64,000 nucleotides of DNA from Nevskiaceae bacterium (GTDB lineage Bacteria > Pseudomonadota > Gammaproteobacteria > Nevskiales > Nevskiaceae): the NCBI GenBank assembly GCA_004298465.1, contig SCRT01000014.1:1-64000 (forward strand), read 5' to 3'. This document shows positions 32,955 to 41,652 of the stretch, in pieces (the first letter of the stretch is position 1; every line of letters starts with the position of its first letter). The position numbers and the translations under genes are program-made. A model generated the notes under the pieces. It saw only the letters and a list, made by a program, of their open reading frames with translations, ran no database searches and had not been told where the DNA came from.

Positions 32955-33823
32955 CCTTCCCCGACACCGAGCTCAGCTTTTCCTTCGAGCTGTTCCCACC
33001 GCGTACGCCGGCGGGCGTAGCGAAGCTGCCGGCCGTGGTTGCGCAGCTTTCACGGCTCGACCCGGCGTATTTCTCGGTGACTTACGGCGCCGGCGGTTCC
33101 ACGCAGACAGGCACCTACGAAACCTTGATGCAGGTGGCGGAACACACCGGCGTGCCGGTCGCGGCGCATCTCACCTGCGTGGGTTCCACGCGCGTCGGCA
33201 TCCGCGCGCTGCTGGACCAGTACCGCACCAGCGGTATCCGCCGGATCGTCGCGCTGCGCGGCGATCTGCCGGCAACGGCGGCGGGCAGCGAGGCGCCTGG
33301 CGAATTCCATTACGCGGCCGACCTTGTCCGCTTCGTTCGCGAAACCCACGGCGACCATTTCACCATCGAAGTCGCGGCGTACCCGGAAATGCACCCGCAG
33401 GCCACGGACCCGGATGCCGACTTCCAGCATTTCTGCGACAAGATGCAGGCGGGTGCCGACGGCGCGGTCACGCAATACTTCTACACCGCCGGCAGCTATT
33501 TTCACTTCGTCGAGCGTGCGTGCCGCGCCGGGGTGAAAGCATCAATCGTGCCGGGCATCATGCCGATCACGAACGGCCCGCAGCTGCTGCGCTTCTCCGC
33601 GGCCTGCGGCGCCGACGTGCCGCGCTGGATTCGGCTGCGGCTGGAGCATTACGGCGAAGACCGGGAATCTGTCCAGGCCTTCGGGCTCGATGTCGTCACA
33701 CGCCTGTGCAATGAACTGCTCGACGGCGGCGCGCCGGGGCTGCATGTCTACACGCTGAACCAGTCGGCAGCCGCGCTGGCCCTGTGGCGGTCGCTCGGGC
33801 TGGCGGTTCCGGACCCGGACTGA
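32951..33823 (+). CDS. metF: Methylenetetrahydrofolate reductase
   Basis: A 290-residue MetF with S-F-E-L-F-P-P-R-T near residue 10, the F-x-V-T-Y-G-A-G-G-S motif near 36, H-L-T-C-V near 75 and Q-Y-F-Y-T-A near 175. It reduces 5,10-methylene-THF to 5-methyl-THF with FAD, supplying methyl groups for methionine synthesis, and completes the cycle with metK and ahcY. Confidence 0.96.
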   Translation: MTFPDTELSFSFELFPPRTPAGVAKLPAVVAQLSRLDPAYFSVTYGAGGSTQTGTYETLMQVAEHTGVPVAAHLTCVGSTRVGIRALLDQYRTSGIRRIVALRGDLPATAAGSEAPGEFHYAADLVRFVRETHGDHFTIEVAAYPEMHPQATDPDADFQHFCDKMQAGADGAVTQYFYTAGSYFHFVERACRAGVKASIVPGIMPITNGPQLLRFSAACGADVPRWIRLRLEHYGEDRESVQAFGLDVVTRLCNELLDGGAPGLHVYTLNQSAAALALWRSLGLAVPDPD

Positions 33824-33830
33824 CGCGGCC

Positions 33831-34697
33831 ATGAGCCAGCCGGCGGCGCCGCTCGTCAGCGTCATCATCCCGGCGTTCCACGCCCGGGCGTTCATCGCCG
33901 ATGCGGTGCACAGTGTTGTCGCACAGCGCGACGCACCGGAATACGAAGTGCTTATCAGCCCCGACGACGGGGCCGACTACGGGCCATTGCAAGCGCTCGG
34001 CCCCGCTGTGCGTGTCCTGCCGCCGGCCGGGCATCACGGCGTTGCCGCAGCACGCAATCGCGCGCTGGATGCGGCGCGTGGGCAAATTTTTGCCCTGTGC
34101 GATGCCGACGACCTGTGGCCCACGAACTATCTGGCGACGCTCGTGCCGCTGGCAGTGCGTCAAGATGTGGCGTGTGCAAATACGCGATACACGGAATGGG
34201 ATGGAACGGCGGTGCGCGCCTCGGCAGTGGCTGGGCCACGCCTGACACTGGCGGCCTGTGCGCGCTGCCTTGCGTCCATTCGCCCGGTGTGGAACCGCAC
34301 GCTTCGCGTTCGCTTCCAGGACGTGTTCGCGGAAGATGTACTCCACGTATTGCACCTCGTGGCCTTGCAAAATTCGGGTGTGGCACTGGCGGCGGATACG
34401 CACTACCAGGTGAGGATTCGCCCCGGCAGCATTACGAATGCCGGCATGCAGCGTGAGCGGGAAATCCTCTCCGCCTACGCCCCGCTCATCGATACCGCCA
34501 CGGCTTGCCCTGCCAAGCTGGGGCTGGAAGTGCTGCCCCCTGTCCGCCGCGGCGAAATCGTTGACGTGCTGCGCTTCTGGCGCTTCGTGAATGCCGAATA
34601 TCTCGCGGCCGGCTGCAAGACCAGCTTCATGCACTACGTGGCGGGCCGGGAAGCGGCGCTGTGGGAAGCGTACGCCGGGGCGTCGTTTGAACGATGA
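33831..34697 (+). CDS. Family 2 glycosyltransferase
   Basis: A 288-residue GT-A protein: V-S-V-I-I-P-A-F-H-A at the N-terminus, the A-A-A-R-N-R-A-L-D-A segment and the D-x-D motif in L-C-D-A-D-D-L-W (about residues 88-95). It transfers an activated sugar in the cytoplasm; acceptor unknown. It follows metF after seven bases; no polysaccharide cluster is nearby. Confidence 0.85.
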   Translation: MSQPAAPLVSVIIPAFHARAFIADAVHSVVAQRDAPEYEVLISPDDGADYGPLQALGPAVRVLPPAGHHGVAAARNRALDAARGQIFALCDADDLWPTNYLATLVPLAVRQDVACANTRYTEWDGTAVRASAVAGPRLTLAACARCLASIRPVWNRTLRVRFQDVFAEDVLHVLHLVALQNSGVALAADTHYQVRIRPGSITNAGMQREREILSAYAPLIDTATACPAKLGLEVLPPVRRGEIVDVLRFWRFVNAEYLAAGCKTSFMHYVAGREAALWEAYAGASFER

Positions 34698-34793
34698 CGG
34701 GGAATTGGGTTCCGTGCGCCTGTCACACTGCAGAGGCCTACGAGCACGGATTGGCTGGGACCGCGTCCGGCGGCGCTTATTGGGCCGGCTCCC

Positions 34794-34816
34794 GTGGGAG
34801 TGGACCTGCCCGCGAC
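34794..34816 (+). repeat. REP-like GTRGGA repeat, copy 2
   Basis: GTGGGAGTGGACCTGCC followed by CGCGAC, the same family as the copy at 27336-27359. It lies in the 275-base gap after the glycosyltransferase gene, which also contains a short GATTCG-type repeat near 34,890-34,920 (see findings). No gene was seen in the gap. Confidence 0.5.
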
Positions 34817-34972
34817 TTGTCGTGGCACGAAACCCAGCGGCAGTGGCAGCAAAGCTCTTATCGGCTGCTTGCCGCCCTCCGTTCACATTTCCAATCACGA
34901 ATCACTCTTTTCGAATCCCGGGATGTAGGTTGTTCTCGTGACGTTTTTTCCACATTTACCTAGACTGCGGAC

Positions 34973-35440
34973 ATGAAGCGCTTGAAGACGTTTTTGATCT
35001 GCGGGCACATGGCTGCAATGGCGGTTGCACTGGTGGCTGCGAACGCTGTGGCGGAGCCCGTGTACCGTTGGGTCGATGGGGCGGGTGTCGTGCACTTTTC
35101 CTCCAGCCCGGCAGCGGGTGCACAAGCTGTCAGGATAGACCCGCGTGCCCCTGCGGCGATGGATGCCCCGGGTATCACGGCCTTGACGGACTTTTCCCGA
35201 GGTTACGAAAAGGACGCCGCGGCGCGGAACAAGGTGCGGCAGGCGCAACTGACGGCGGCGGCCGAGAGAGAGGCGTCCTGCGCACAAGCGCGCCAGCGGA
35301 TCTCGCAAATGGAAACGGCAACGGCGCGGCGACTAGCCGTTGTGCAGCCGGATGGCGGCCGTGCGCGCATGACGCAACCCGAGTTCGAGCAGCGGTTGGC
35401 GGCGGTGCAGGCGCAGGCGAAACGCGATTGCCGGAGTTGA
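34973..35440 (+). CDS. DUF4124-domain exported protein
   Basis: A 155-residue protein with a signal peptide (about residues 1-27, ending A-V-A) and the DUF4124 motif Y-R-W-V-D-G-A-G-V-V-H-F-S-S-S-P directly after it. The rest is a charged, coiled-coil-like tail rich in Ala, Arg and Gln. These proteins are common periplasmic proteins of unknown function in Gammaproteobacteria. Confidence 0.85.
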   Translation: MKRLKTFLICGHMAAMAVALVAANAVAEPVYRWVDGAGVVHFSSSPAAGAQAVRIDPRAPAAMDAPGITALTDFSRGYEKDAAARNKVRQAQLTAAAEREASCAQARQRISQMETATARRLAVVQPDGGRARMTQPEFEQRLAAVQAQAKRDCRS

Positions 35441-35570
35441 GTTGTCCATGCAGTGTTCGGTGCTGTGAGGGTAACGAGGAATGGCTACCATGACGCGCGC
35501 CGTTCGTATCGAGCGGTCCTTCATGCCTTCGGGCCCGGCCCGGCGGCGAATCCATTTCTCCGAGAATCCG

Positions 35571-36155
35571 ATGAAGAAAACCCTGCTGGCGGTACTGGCC
35601 TTTGCCTTGACGATGACGAGCGTACAGGCCGCAGACACGGTGCGTGTTCTGCTGCAGACCTCTGACGGCGCCATCACGCTGGAGCTGAATGCGAAACAGG
35701 CGCCGTTGTCGACCGCGAATTTCGTCCAGTACGTGAAGGATGGGCATTACGACGGGCTGGTATTTCATCGCGTGATCCCCGGCTTCATGATCCAGGGCGG
35801 CGGTTACGACAAGAATTACGTCGAGCGGCCGACGCGCGCGGCAATCCCCAATGAGGCGAAGAACGGGCTGAAGAATGTGCGCGGCACTGTGGCCATGGCA
35901 CGCACCAGCAACCCGGATTCCGCCACGTCGCAATTTTTCATCAACCTCGTCGACAACCACTTTCTCGATTATCCAGGCCAGGATGGCTGGGGTTACGCCG
36001 TGTTCGGGAAAGTTGTGAAGGGCATGGATGTGGTCGACAAGATCGGCAATGCCCCCACGCGCAGCGGTGCGCCTTTCGGCCGCGACATTCCGGTGAAACC
36101 CGTCGTGATCGAGAAGGCCACCATGGTCGAGGACAAACCATCCAGCCGCCCTTGA
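35571..36155 (+). CDS. ppiA: Periplasmic cyclophilin-type peptidyl-prolyl isomerase
   Basis: A 194-residue protein with a signal peptide (first 20 residues, ending V-Q-A) and a cyclophilin domain including F-H-R-V-I-P-G-F-M-I-Q-G-G (catalytic Arg) and the N-S-D-S-A-type segment N-P-D-S-A-T-S-Q-F-F-I-N. It speeds prolyl isomerisation of envelope proteins. The ATG at 35571 was chosen because it begins a proper signal peptide; the frame is open upstream to 35481. The gene converges on fkpA with a shared terminator. Confidence 0.92.
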   Translation: MKKTLLAVLAFALTMTSVQAADTVRVLLQTSDGAITLELNAKQAPLSTANFVQYVKDGHYDGLVFHRVIPGFMIQGGGYDKNYVERPTRAAIPNEAKNGLKNVRGTVAMARTSNPDSATSQFFINLVDNHFLDYPGQDGWGYAVFGKVVKGMDVVDKIGNAPTRSGAPFGRDIPVKPVVIEKATMVEDKPSSRP

Positions 36156-36210
36156 CCGGTACCGGGCGCGTGTGTCGGTTCGGCAGTAGCCAAACGCGAT
36201 TCGGAAAAGA

Positions 36211-36238
36211 AAAACGCCGCGCAATGCGCGGCGTTTTT
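36211..36238. terminator. Bidirectional terminator between ppiA and the FKBP gene
   Basis: AAAACGCCGCGC and GCGCGGCGTTTT form a perfect 12-base-pair stem with an AAT loop, with A and T runs on both sides. It serves both convergent genes. Confidence 0.92.
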
Positions 36239-36260
36239 CGTGATGCCGGACAGCCGCTGG

Positions 36261-37010
36261 TTATTTCGCGGTGTCGGCGGGCTGGGCTTCCGCCGCCTTC
36301 GGGTTCTCGACCTTGATCAGCTCGACTTCGAAGGCCAGTGCCTGGTTCGGGCCGATCTTGTCGCCCGCGCCACGCTCTCCGTAGGCGAGCTTCGGCGGAA
36401 TGTAGAACGTGAACTTCGCGCCCGGCTTCATGAGCTGCAGGCCTTCCACCCAGCCGGGGATGACGTCCTTGACGCCGAACGTGATCGGTTCGCCGCGGTC
36501 GTAGGAACTATCGAACACCGTGCCGTCCGGCAGGGTGCCCTTGTAGTTCACGGTGACGGAGTCGTCCGGCCCCGGCGTGGCGCCTTCACCGGCCTTGTCG
36601 ATCTTGTATTCCAGCCCGCTGGCAGTGGTTTTTACGCCGTCTTCCTTGGCTTTTTCCGCCAGGAATTTCTCGCTTGCAGCGAGGTTGGTTTCAGCGGCCT
36701 TGGCGCGGTCCGCAACCTGCTTTTCGCGGATCTTCTGCGACATTTCCTGCTTGATCTTCTGGCGCGCGGCGGAGTCGAGCTTGGCCTTGGTGCCGGAGTG
36801 CCCGTCTTCGAGGCCTGCTTCGACCGACTTGAGGTCGATCATGTCGCCGATGGACTTCATCGACTCGCCCATATCGTAGCCCACGGTGTAGCCGAGCTTC
36901 TGGGCGTCGTTGTCGAGCGACGTGCTGTGGGTGGCGGTACCCGACTGCTGGCAGGCACCGAGGGCGATGGCGCCGCCGAAGATCAGCGCAAGGCGTGAAA
37001 GTTTCAACAT
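36261..37010 (-). CDS. fkpA: FKBP-type peptidyl-prolyl isomerase, lipoprotein (FkpA/Mip type)
   Basis: A 249-residue protein with a lipobox (L-G-A-C, Cys20), an N-terminal helical dimerisation domain (about residues 30-120; K-L-G-Y-T-V-G-Y-D-M-G) and a C-terminal FKBP domain with V-N-Y-K-G-T-L-P-D-G-T-V-F-D-S-S and A-Y-G-E-R-G-A-G. It acts as a periplasmic foldase/chaperone, probably membrane-anchored. Confidence 0.93.
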   Translation of the reverse strand: MLKLSRLALIFGGAIALGACQQSGTATHSTSLDNDAQKLGYTVGYDMGESMKSIGDMIDLKSVEAGLEDGHSGTKAKLDSAARQKIKQEMSQKIREKQVADRAKAAETNLAASEKFLAEKAKEDGVKTTASGLEYKIDKAGEGATPGPDDSVTVNYKGTLPDGTVFDSSYDRGEPITFGVKDVIPGWVEGLQLMKPGAKFTFYIPPKLAYGERGAGDKIGPNQALAFEVELIKVENPKAAEAQPADTAK

Positions 37011-37086
37011 GGGAGTTCCCCCGACACGATTCTGGCGGCGGTTGCCACACGGCTTCCGCCAAGCCGCCCATTATACAGACGCTGTT

Positions 37087-39573
37087 TTATACAGACGCCA
37101 TTGCGGTAGGTTTCGGCGCCGGGCGGCGGCGGGCGAGCAGGTGCAGCAGCGTGCCGCGCGTTTCTTCGCCCAGCAGTTCCAGCGAGCGGTTGGCCATGCG
37201 CGTGATGCGTTCCTCGACTTCGAAATGGTCTCCAGCCTGATGCGCCAGGCCGATTTCCACCAGCGTGTCGAGGTAGCCGCTGAACAGTGTCTTGTCGAAG
37301 TATTCAGGCGCTTCGCGGCCGGTCAGCAGCGCCAGGCGCTCGGCCAGCACGCGGCAATCCCGCTCGATGCGGGCGCGGTCCATCGTGCTGCCCTCGTGCT
37401 GCTCGTCCGCGAGCAGTAGCAAGACCATCACGTAGCGCTCGAAGGTTTCACCGAGCAGCCCGGCGAGCGCTGTGAGGGCTGCCAGTCCGGGTTTGGAAGC
37501 ATTGGCCCGGGACAGGCGGTTGTCCTCGTTGCGTTCCAGCAGCCCGCGGGCCACGAGCCGCGCGATGCTGGCGCGAATGGCGGCATCGCATTCCTCGGGT
37601 GCCCACGGCAGGTAGAACTCGGTGCGCAGGAATGGGTACAGCGCTCGGCACACGGTGACCACGACGTCGTCGGTGAGCGTGACGCGCGTACGGAACAAGC
37701 CGGCGATGAGCGACGGCAGTGCAAACAGGTGCTGCACGTTGTTGCGGGCGTACGTCATCAGCACCGCGTCGCGGCTGGCCACGGCGAGCAGGTCGCCCCA
37801 CTGGTGGGGCACGCGGCGGATGCGGGCGATGGGCTGGGCCCAGTCCAGCAGGGCTCTGGCGTCGCTGGGCGGAACATAGAGCTCGCTGCGGTGTGGCCAG
37901 TCTTCGAGCAGCGCCAGCAGGTGGTCGAGCTGGGCCAGGAATTCGTCTTCGCCCACCACGTTGCGGGGCGTGGCCAGCAAGGCGCAGGCGCACAGGCTGA
38001 CCGGGCTGACCGCCGCCGCCTCGTTGATGCGGCACATGTGCTGGCGGGCAAAGTCGTTGACGAAGGCAGTGAAGCCTTTCGGCCGTTCGTGACCGTCGGG
38101 TCGCAGGGCGTTGCGCCAGCCCGGCAGGGCGGCGTCGGCCGCGTCCTGCAGCGTCACCGGCGTGCCGAAGCTCAGGTAGGCGCGGCCGTAGGATTTGCCG
38201 AGGATCTTGCCAGCCCTGAACAGCGCCTGGGCCGATTCATTTTCCTTGCCGGCGCCGCGCAGCTCCTTGAAGTAGCTGCCGACTTCCCACACCTTGTCGT
38301 AGCTGATGTAGACCGGCACCATGGCGACCGGGCGCGCAGTCTGACGCAGGGCGGATTCCACCGCCATCGCCAGCATGCCGGTGTGCGGCTTGAGCAACCG
38401 GCCGGTCCGCGAGCGTCCCCCTTCCGGGAAGAATTCGATCGGGTAGCCGCGGCGGATGAGACCGTCCAGATAAGTGCGCAGAATCGCCGTGTAGAGAATG
38501 TCGCCAGCGAACTTGCGGCGGATGTAGAACGCTCCGCCGTGGCGCAGCAGGCCGCCGACCGGCCAGAAGTTGAGGTTGATGCCGGCGGCGATGTGCGGAC
38601 ACACCAGGCCCGCCTTGTACAGCGCATAGGACACCAGCAGGTAGTCGGCGTGACTACGATGGCTGGGCAGGTAGATGATCTCGTGCGACTGGGCGATCTC
38701 GCGGACCGCGTCCAGGCCGCGCACTTCCACGCCCTTGAAGACGCGGTGCCACAGCCACGTCAGGATGTGGTCCAGCACGCGCAGCGTGGTGGTGGAGTAG
38801 TCCGCCGCCATCTCGTGGGCGATACGGCGTGCCCGGGCCTGCACTTTTTCCACTGTCACCTGTTTCTGCTGCGCCTCGCGCTGGATGGCGTCGCGCACCA
38901 TCGGCGCCGCAAGCACGCTGTCCACGACCACGCCGCGGCGCAGCAGTGTCGGCCCGACGACGGCGGTGCGGGTATGCAGGAAATGCAGGTGCATGACGCG
39001 CCCAAGCTTGCGCTGCGCCGTGGCGGCACCGCCGGCTTCCTCCTCGTAGCTACGGTACGACAGCGGCTTGCCGAAGTTCACCAGCACGTTGTGGCCGTTG
39101 ACCAGCATGATGATGAACTTGCGGATCGCGCCGGCCTGCGGGTTGTCGGCGAAGATCAGCCTGAACAGGGAGTTCTGCTGCCCCGGGTCGCGCCCCCAGA
39201 AGATCGATACCGGCACGAGTTGCAGGTCGTAACCGACGGCGGCCGCCGCCTGGCGCAACGGTGTCGACATCGGCGTCGTGCGCAGGCGTGTTTCCAGCAG
39301 CGCCGGCAGGTATACGCCGCCGGCGTGGGCGATGCTCGGCAGGTGCCGGCCGGTGCGCGTTGGTAGCGGCAGGCCGGAGTACTTGCAGATATGGCGCAGG
39401 GCGAACCAGTCGATCCAGCTGCGCTGCGGCAGCACGTAGCACACTGGTTTCGTGGGGTCCAAGGCCAGGTCGTTCTGCAGCGCGGCGGGCATGGTGGTGA
39501 ACTTCATGCCGTACATCAGCGGCTTTAGGAGCAGAGTCGCCAGGATGTACAGCAGGCCGGTCAGCAGACGCAT
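37087..39573 (-). CDS. plsB: Glycerol-3-phosphate acyltransferase PlsB
   Basis: An 828-residue protein, the normal PlsB length. Acyltransferase motifs are intact: catalytic H-R-S-H-A-D (residues 305-310), F-Y-I-R-R-K-F near 349, F-P-E-G-G-R-S-R-T-G (382-391) and V-P-V-Y-I-S-Y (419-425). The N-terminus is hydrophobic and membrane-associated. It performs the first step of phospholipid synthesis at the inner membrane. It is divergent from the patatin gene, another lipid enzyme. Confidence 0.96.
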   Translation of the reverse strand: MRLLTGLLYILATLLLKPLMYGMKFTTMPAALQNDLALDPTKPVCYVLPQRSWIDWFALRHICKYSGLPLPTRTGRHLPSIAHAGGVYLPALLETRLRTTPMSTPLRQAAAAVGYDLQLVPVSIFWGRDPGQQNSLFRLIFADNPQAGAIRKFIIMLVNGHNVLVNFGKPLSYRSYEEEAGGAATAQRKLGRVMHLHFLHTRTAVVGPTLLRRGVVVDSVLAAPMVRDAIQREAQQKQVTVEKVQARARRIAHEMAADYSTTTLRVLDHILTWLWHRVFKGVEVRGLDAVREIAQSHEIIYLPSHRSHADYLLVSYALYKAGLVCPHIAAGINLNFWPVGGLLRHGGAFYIRRKFAGDILYTAILRTYLDGLIRRGYPIEFFPEGGRSRTGRLLKPHTGMLAMAVESALRQTARPVAMVPVYISYDKVWEVGSYFKELRGAGKENESAQALFRAGKILGKSYGRAYLSFGTPVTLQDAADAALPGWRNALRPDGHERPKGFTAFVNDFARQHMCRINEAAAVSPVSLCACALLATPRNVVGEDEFLAQLDHLLALLEDWPHRSELYVPPSDARALLDWAQPIARIRRVPHQWGDLLAVASRDAVLMTYARNNVQHLFALPSLIAGLFRTRVTLTDDVVVTVCRALYPFLRTEFYLPWAPEECDAAIRASIARLVARGLLERNEDNRLSRANASKPGLAALTALAGLLGETFERYVMVLLLLADEQHEGSTMDRARIERDCRVLAERLALLTGREAPEYFDKTLFSGYLDTLVEIGLAHQAGDHFEVEERITRMANRSLELLGEETRGTLLHLLARRRPAPKPTAMASV

Positions 39574-39722
39574 GGAGAACCCCCTTCAACTGGCGAAAGT
39601 ATGCACGAAGGGGGCGTGCGGCCGCCGATCGCGCCGGTTCCGATCCTGCGGGCAGCGTGCCAGACGCAGTAGATTAGCCCTTGCTTGCCTGAACACTTGC
39701 CCTGCTTGAGGCCGGTGCCGCG

Positions 39723-41546
39723 ATGAATTCACGGGACGTTCTTGTCCGCTGCGACCTGTTTTCCGCTCTCGACGTGGTGGCGCTGGAGTGGCTGGCCGAG
39801 CGCAGCACGCAGCTTGGGCTCAGCGGCGGCGACTACCTGTGCCACGCGGGCGAGGAGGCGCGGGCGCTGTACATCGTGATGACCGGCCACCTGCGCGTCG
39901 AATTCGGTGCGGCGCGTGCGTCGCTGGATATCGGCCGTTTCGAGGCGGTCGGCGCCATCGGCCTGTTCTCGGGCCGGGATTACGGCGCCAGCGTGCGGGC
40001 CGTGCGCGACACCTTGCTGCTGCGCATCGACCGTGGCGACCTGCTGGAATTCGTCCAGCGGCATCCGGCCGCCATGCTCACCATCACGCGCGAGATGATT
40101 TCCCGCCTGCGGCGCGTGCGCTTCAACCGGCCGCGCGCCAGCACCCTGCAACACCGCAGTTTTGCTGTCATCCCGGCAACGCCGGGCGTCGACGTGGAAC
40201 GCGTGGCGCGGGCGCTGGCCGCGGCCTTGCACGGCTTCGCTCCGACGGAGCTGGTGGATGCGGCGCGCGTCGATGCCGAACTGGGCCCCGGCCTGTCCGC
40301 GACAAAGATCGACAGCGGCGAAGCGAACGGGCGGTTGATCGACTACCTCGACCGCGTCGAAAGCCAGGCAGCAACGGGGTTCCTCGTCTATGCCGCGGAT
40401 CACGAAGCCAGCCCGTGGTCGCGGCGCTGCATGCGCCAGGCCGACCACGTGCTCGTCGTGGTGCGGGCGACGGACCAACCGCAGGCGACGCCGATGGTCG
40501 AGGATGTCGTGGGGCGGGAAGTGACGCAGTATGTCGCGCTCGTCGTGCTGCGTGAGCTGGCCCAGCCGGCCGGGGACGTACGCGGCTGGCTGGCGCGGCT
40601 TGGGACCGAGACGCATTTTTTCGTGCGCCCGGGGATGGCGGCCGACCACACCTCGCTGGCCCGCCAGCTCACCGGGCGCGGCATCGGCCTGGTGCTCGGC
40701 GGCGGCGGCGCCCGCGGCTTCGCGCACCTCGGGCTGCTGCGCGCGCTGGATGACTTGGACATTCCTGTCGACCTCACTGGCGGCACGAGCATGGGTGCGT
40801 TCGTGTCGGCGCTGCTCGCCTGCGGGTTCCGCTATGGCGACGCCGAGCAATGCATGCGTGAGACTTTCGTCACCCACAACTACATCAACGACTACATGTT
40901 GCCGCGTGTGTCGCTGATCCGCGGGCGCAAGCTGCTGGGGCGCTTGCGGGAGGTGTTTGGCCGGCGCCAGATCGAGACCCTGCGCATGCCGTATTTCTGC
41001 GTCACGACGAACCTCACGCGCGGCGTGCCGACGGTGCACCCGGACGGTGAGCTGGCGATGTGGGTGGGCGCCAGCATGGCGATCCCCGGCATCGCCCCGC
41101 CGGTAGTGTGGAAGGGCGACCTGCATGTGGATGGTTCCGTCGTCAACAGCATGCCCTCCGACATCATGCAGCAATACGGGCGCGGCCCGGTGATCGGCTC
41201 GGACGTCAGCACCGTGGGAACGGTGAGCGCCCCCGGCGTCGAAGGCCCCGACCCGGAAGCCCTGCTGCATGGGCGGGGTTCAGGCGAGAAGATCAGCCTG
41301 ATCGACATCCTGTTCAGCACCGCTACGCTCACCAGCGAAACCGGCGTAAAGATGCGGGCTTCGCACTGCGACTGCTATCTGCGCATGCCACTGGAAGGCG
41401 TCGGGCTGTTCGACTGGAAACGCATGGACGAGATCGTGTCCACCGGCTACGACTACGCGATGAAAAGCCTGGAGCCGGTGCGCGACGCGTTGCTGGCGCC
41501 AGATGGCTACGCCCAGGAACAGGAAGACCCGGACAGTTTGTTCTGA
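39723..41546 (+). CDS. Patatin-like phospholipase with N-terminal cyclic-nucleotide-binding-type domain
   Basis: A 607-residue protein with a cNMP-binding-fold domain (about residues 10-130), a middle part related to nucleotide-binding regions of neuropathy-target-esterase-like proteins, and a patatin domain. The oxyanion glycine loop is G-G-G-G-A-R-G-F-A-H-L-G (326-337), the nucleophile is in G-T-S-M-G (Ser356) and the catalytic Asp is in D-G-S (Asp470). It probably hydrolyses phospholipids or lysophospholipids at the inner membrane. Confidence 0.9.
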   Translation: MNSRDVLVRCDLFSALDVVALEWLAERSTQLGLSGGDYLCHAGEEARALYIVMTGHLRVEFGAARASLDIGRFEAVGAIGLFSGRDYGASVRAVRDTLLLRIDRGDLLEFVQRHPAAMLTITREMISRLRRVRFNRPRASTLQHRSFAVIPATPGVDVERVARALAAALHGFAPTELVDAARVDAELGPGLSATKIDSGEANGRLIDYLDRVESQAATGFLVYAADHEASPWSRRCMRQADHVLVVVRATDQPQATPMVEDVVGREVTQYVALVVLRELAQPAGDVRGWLARLGTETHFFVRPGMAADHTSLARQLTGRGIGLVLGGGGARGFAHLGLLRALDDLDIPVDLTGGTSMGAFVSALLACGFRYGDAEQCMRETFVTHNYINDYMLPRVSLIRGRKLLGRLREVFGRRQIETLRMPYFCVTTNLTRGVPTVHPDGELAMWVGASMAIPGIAPPVVWKGDLHVDGSVVNSMPSDIMQQYGRGPVIGSDVSTVGTVSAPGVEGPDPEALLHGRGSGEKISLIDILFSTATLTSETGVKMRASHCDCYLRMPLEGVGLFDWKRMDEIVSTGYDYAMKSLEPVRDALLAPDGYAQEQEDPDSLF

Positions 41547-41652
41547 GGCGCCGAAGCCGGTACGGGCAAGACTCGTACCGTACCCACAACCACTCCGTCC
41601 GCCTTCGCCGTCCACCCTTCCACGGGAGGGAATTCCCGCTGCCTTTTGCTGC

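Noticed and set aside
37729-39366. 545-codon plus-strand frame opposite plsB
   Set aside because: plsB is clear on the other strand with all motifs; the frame has no recognisable domain.
41559-41584. GGTACGG/CCGTACC inverted repeat as a strong terminator
   Set aside because: It lies properly between convergent genes, but the stem is short with a long loop and no T run; mentioned only within the YihY entry.
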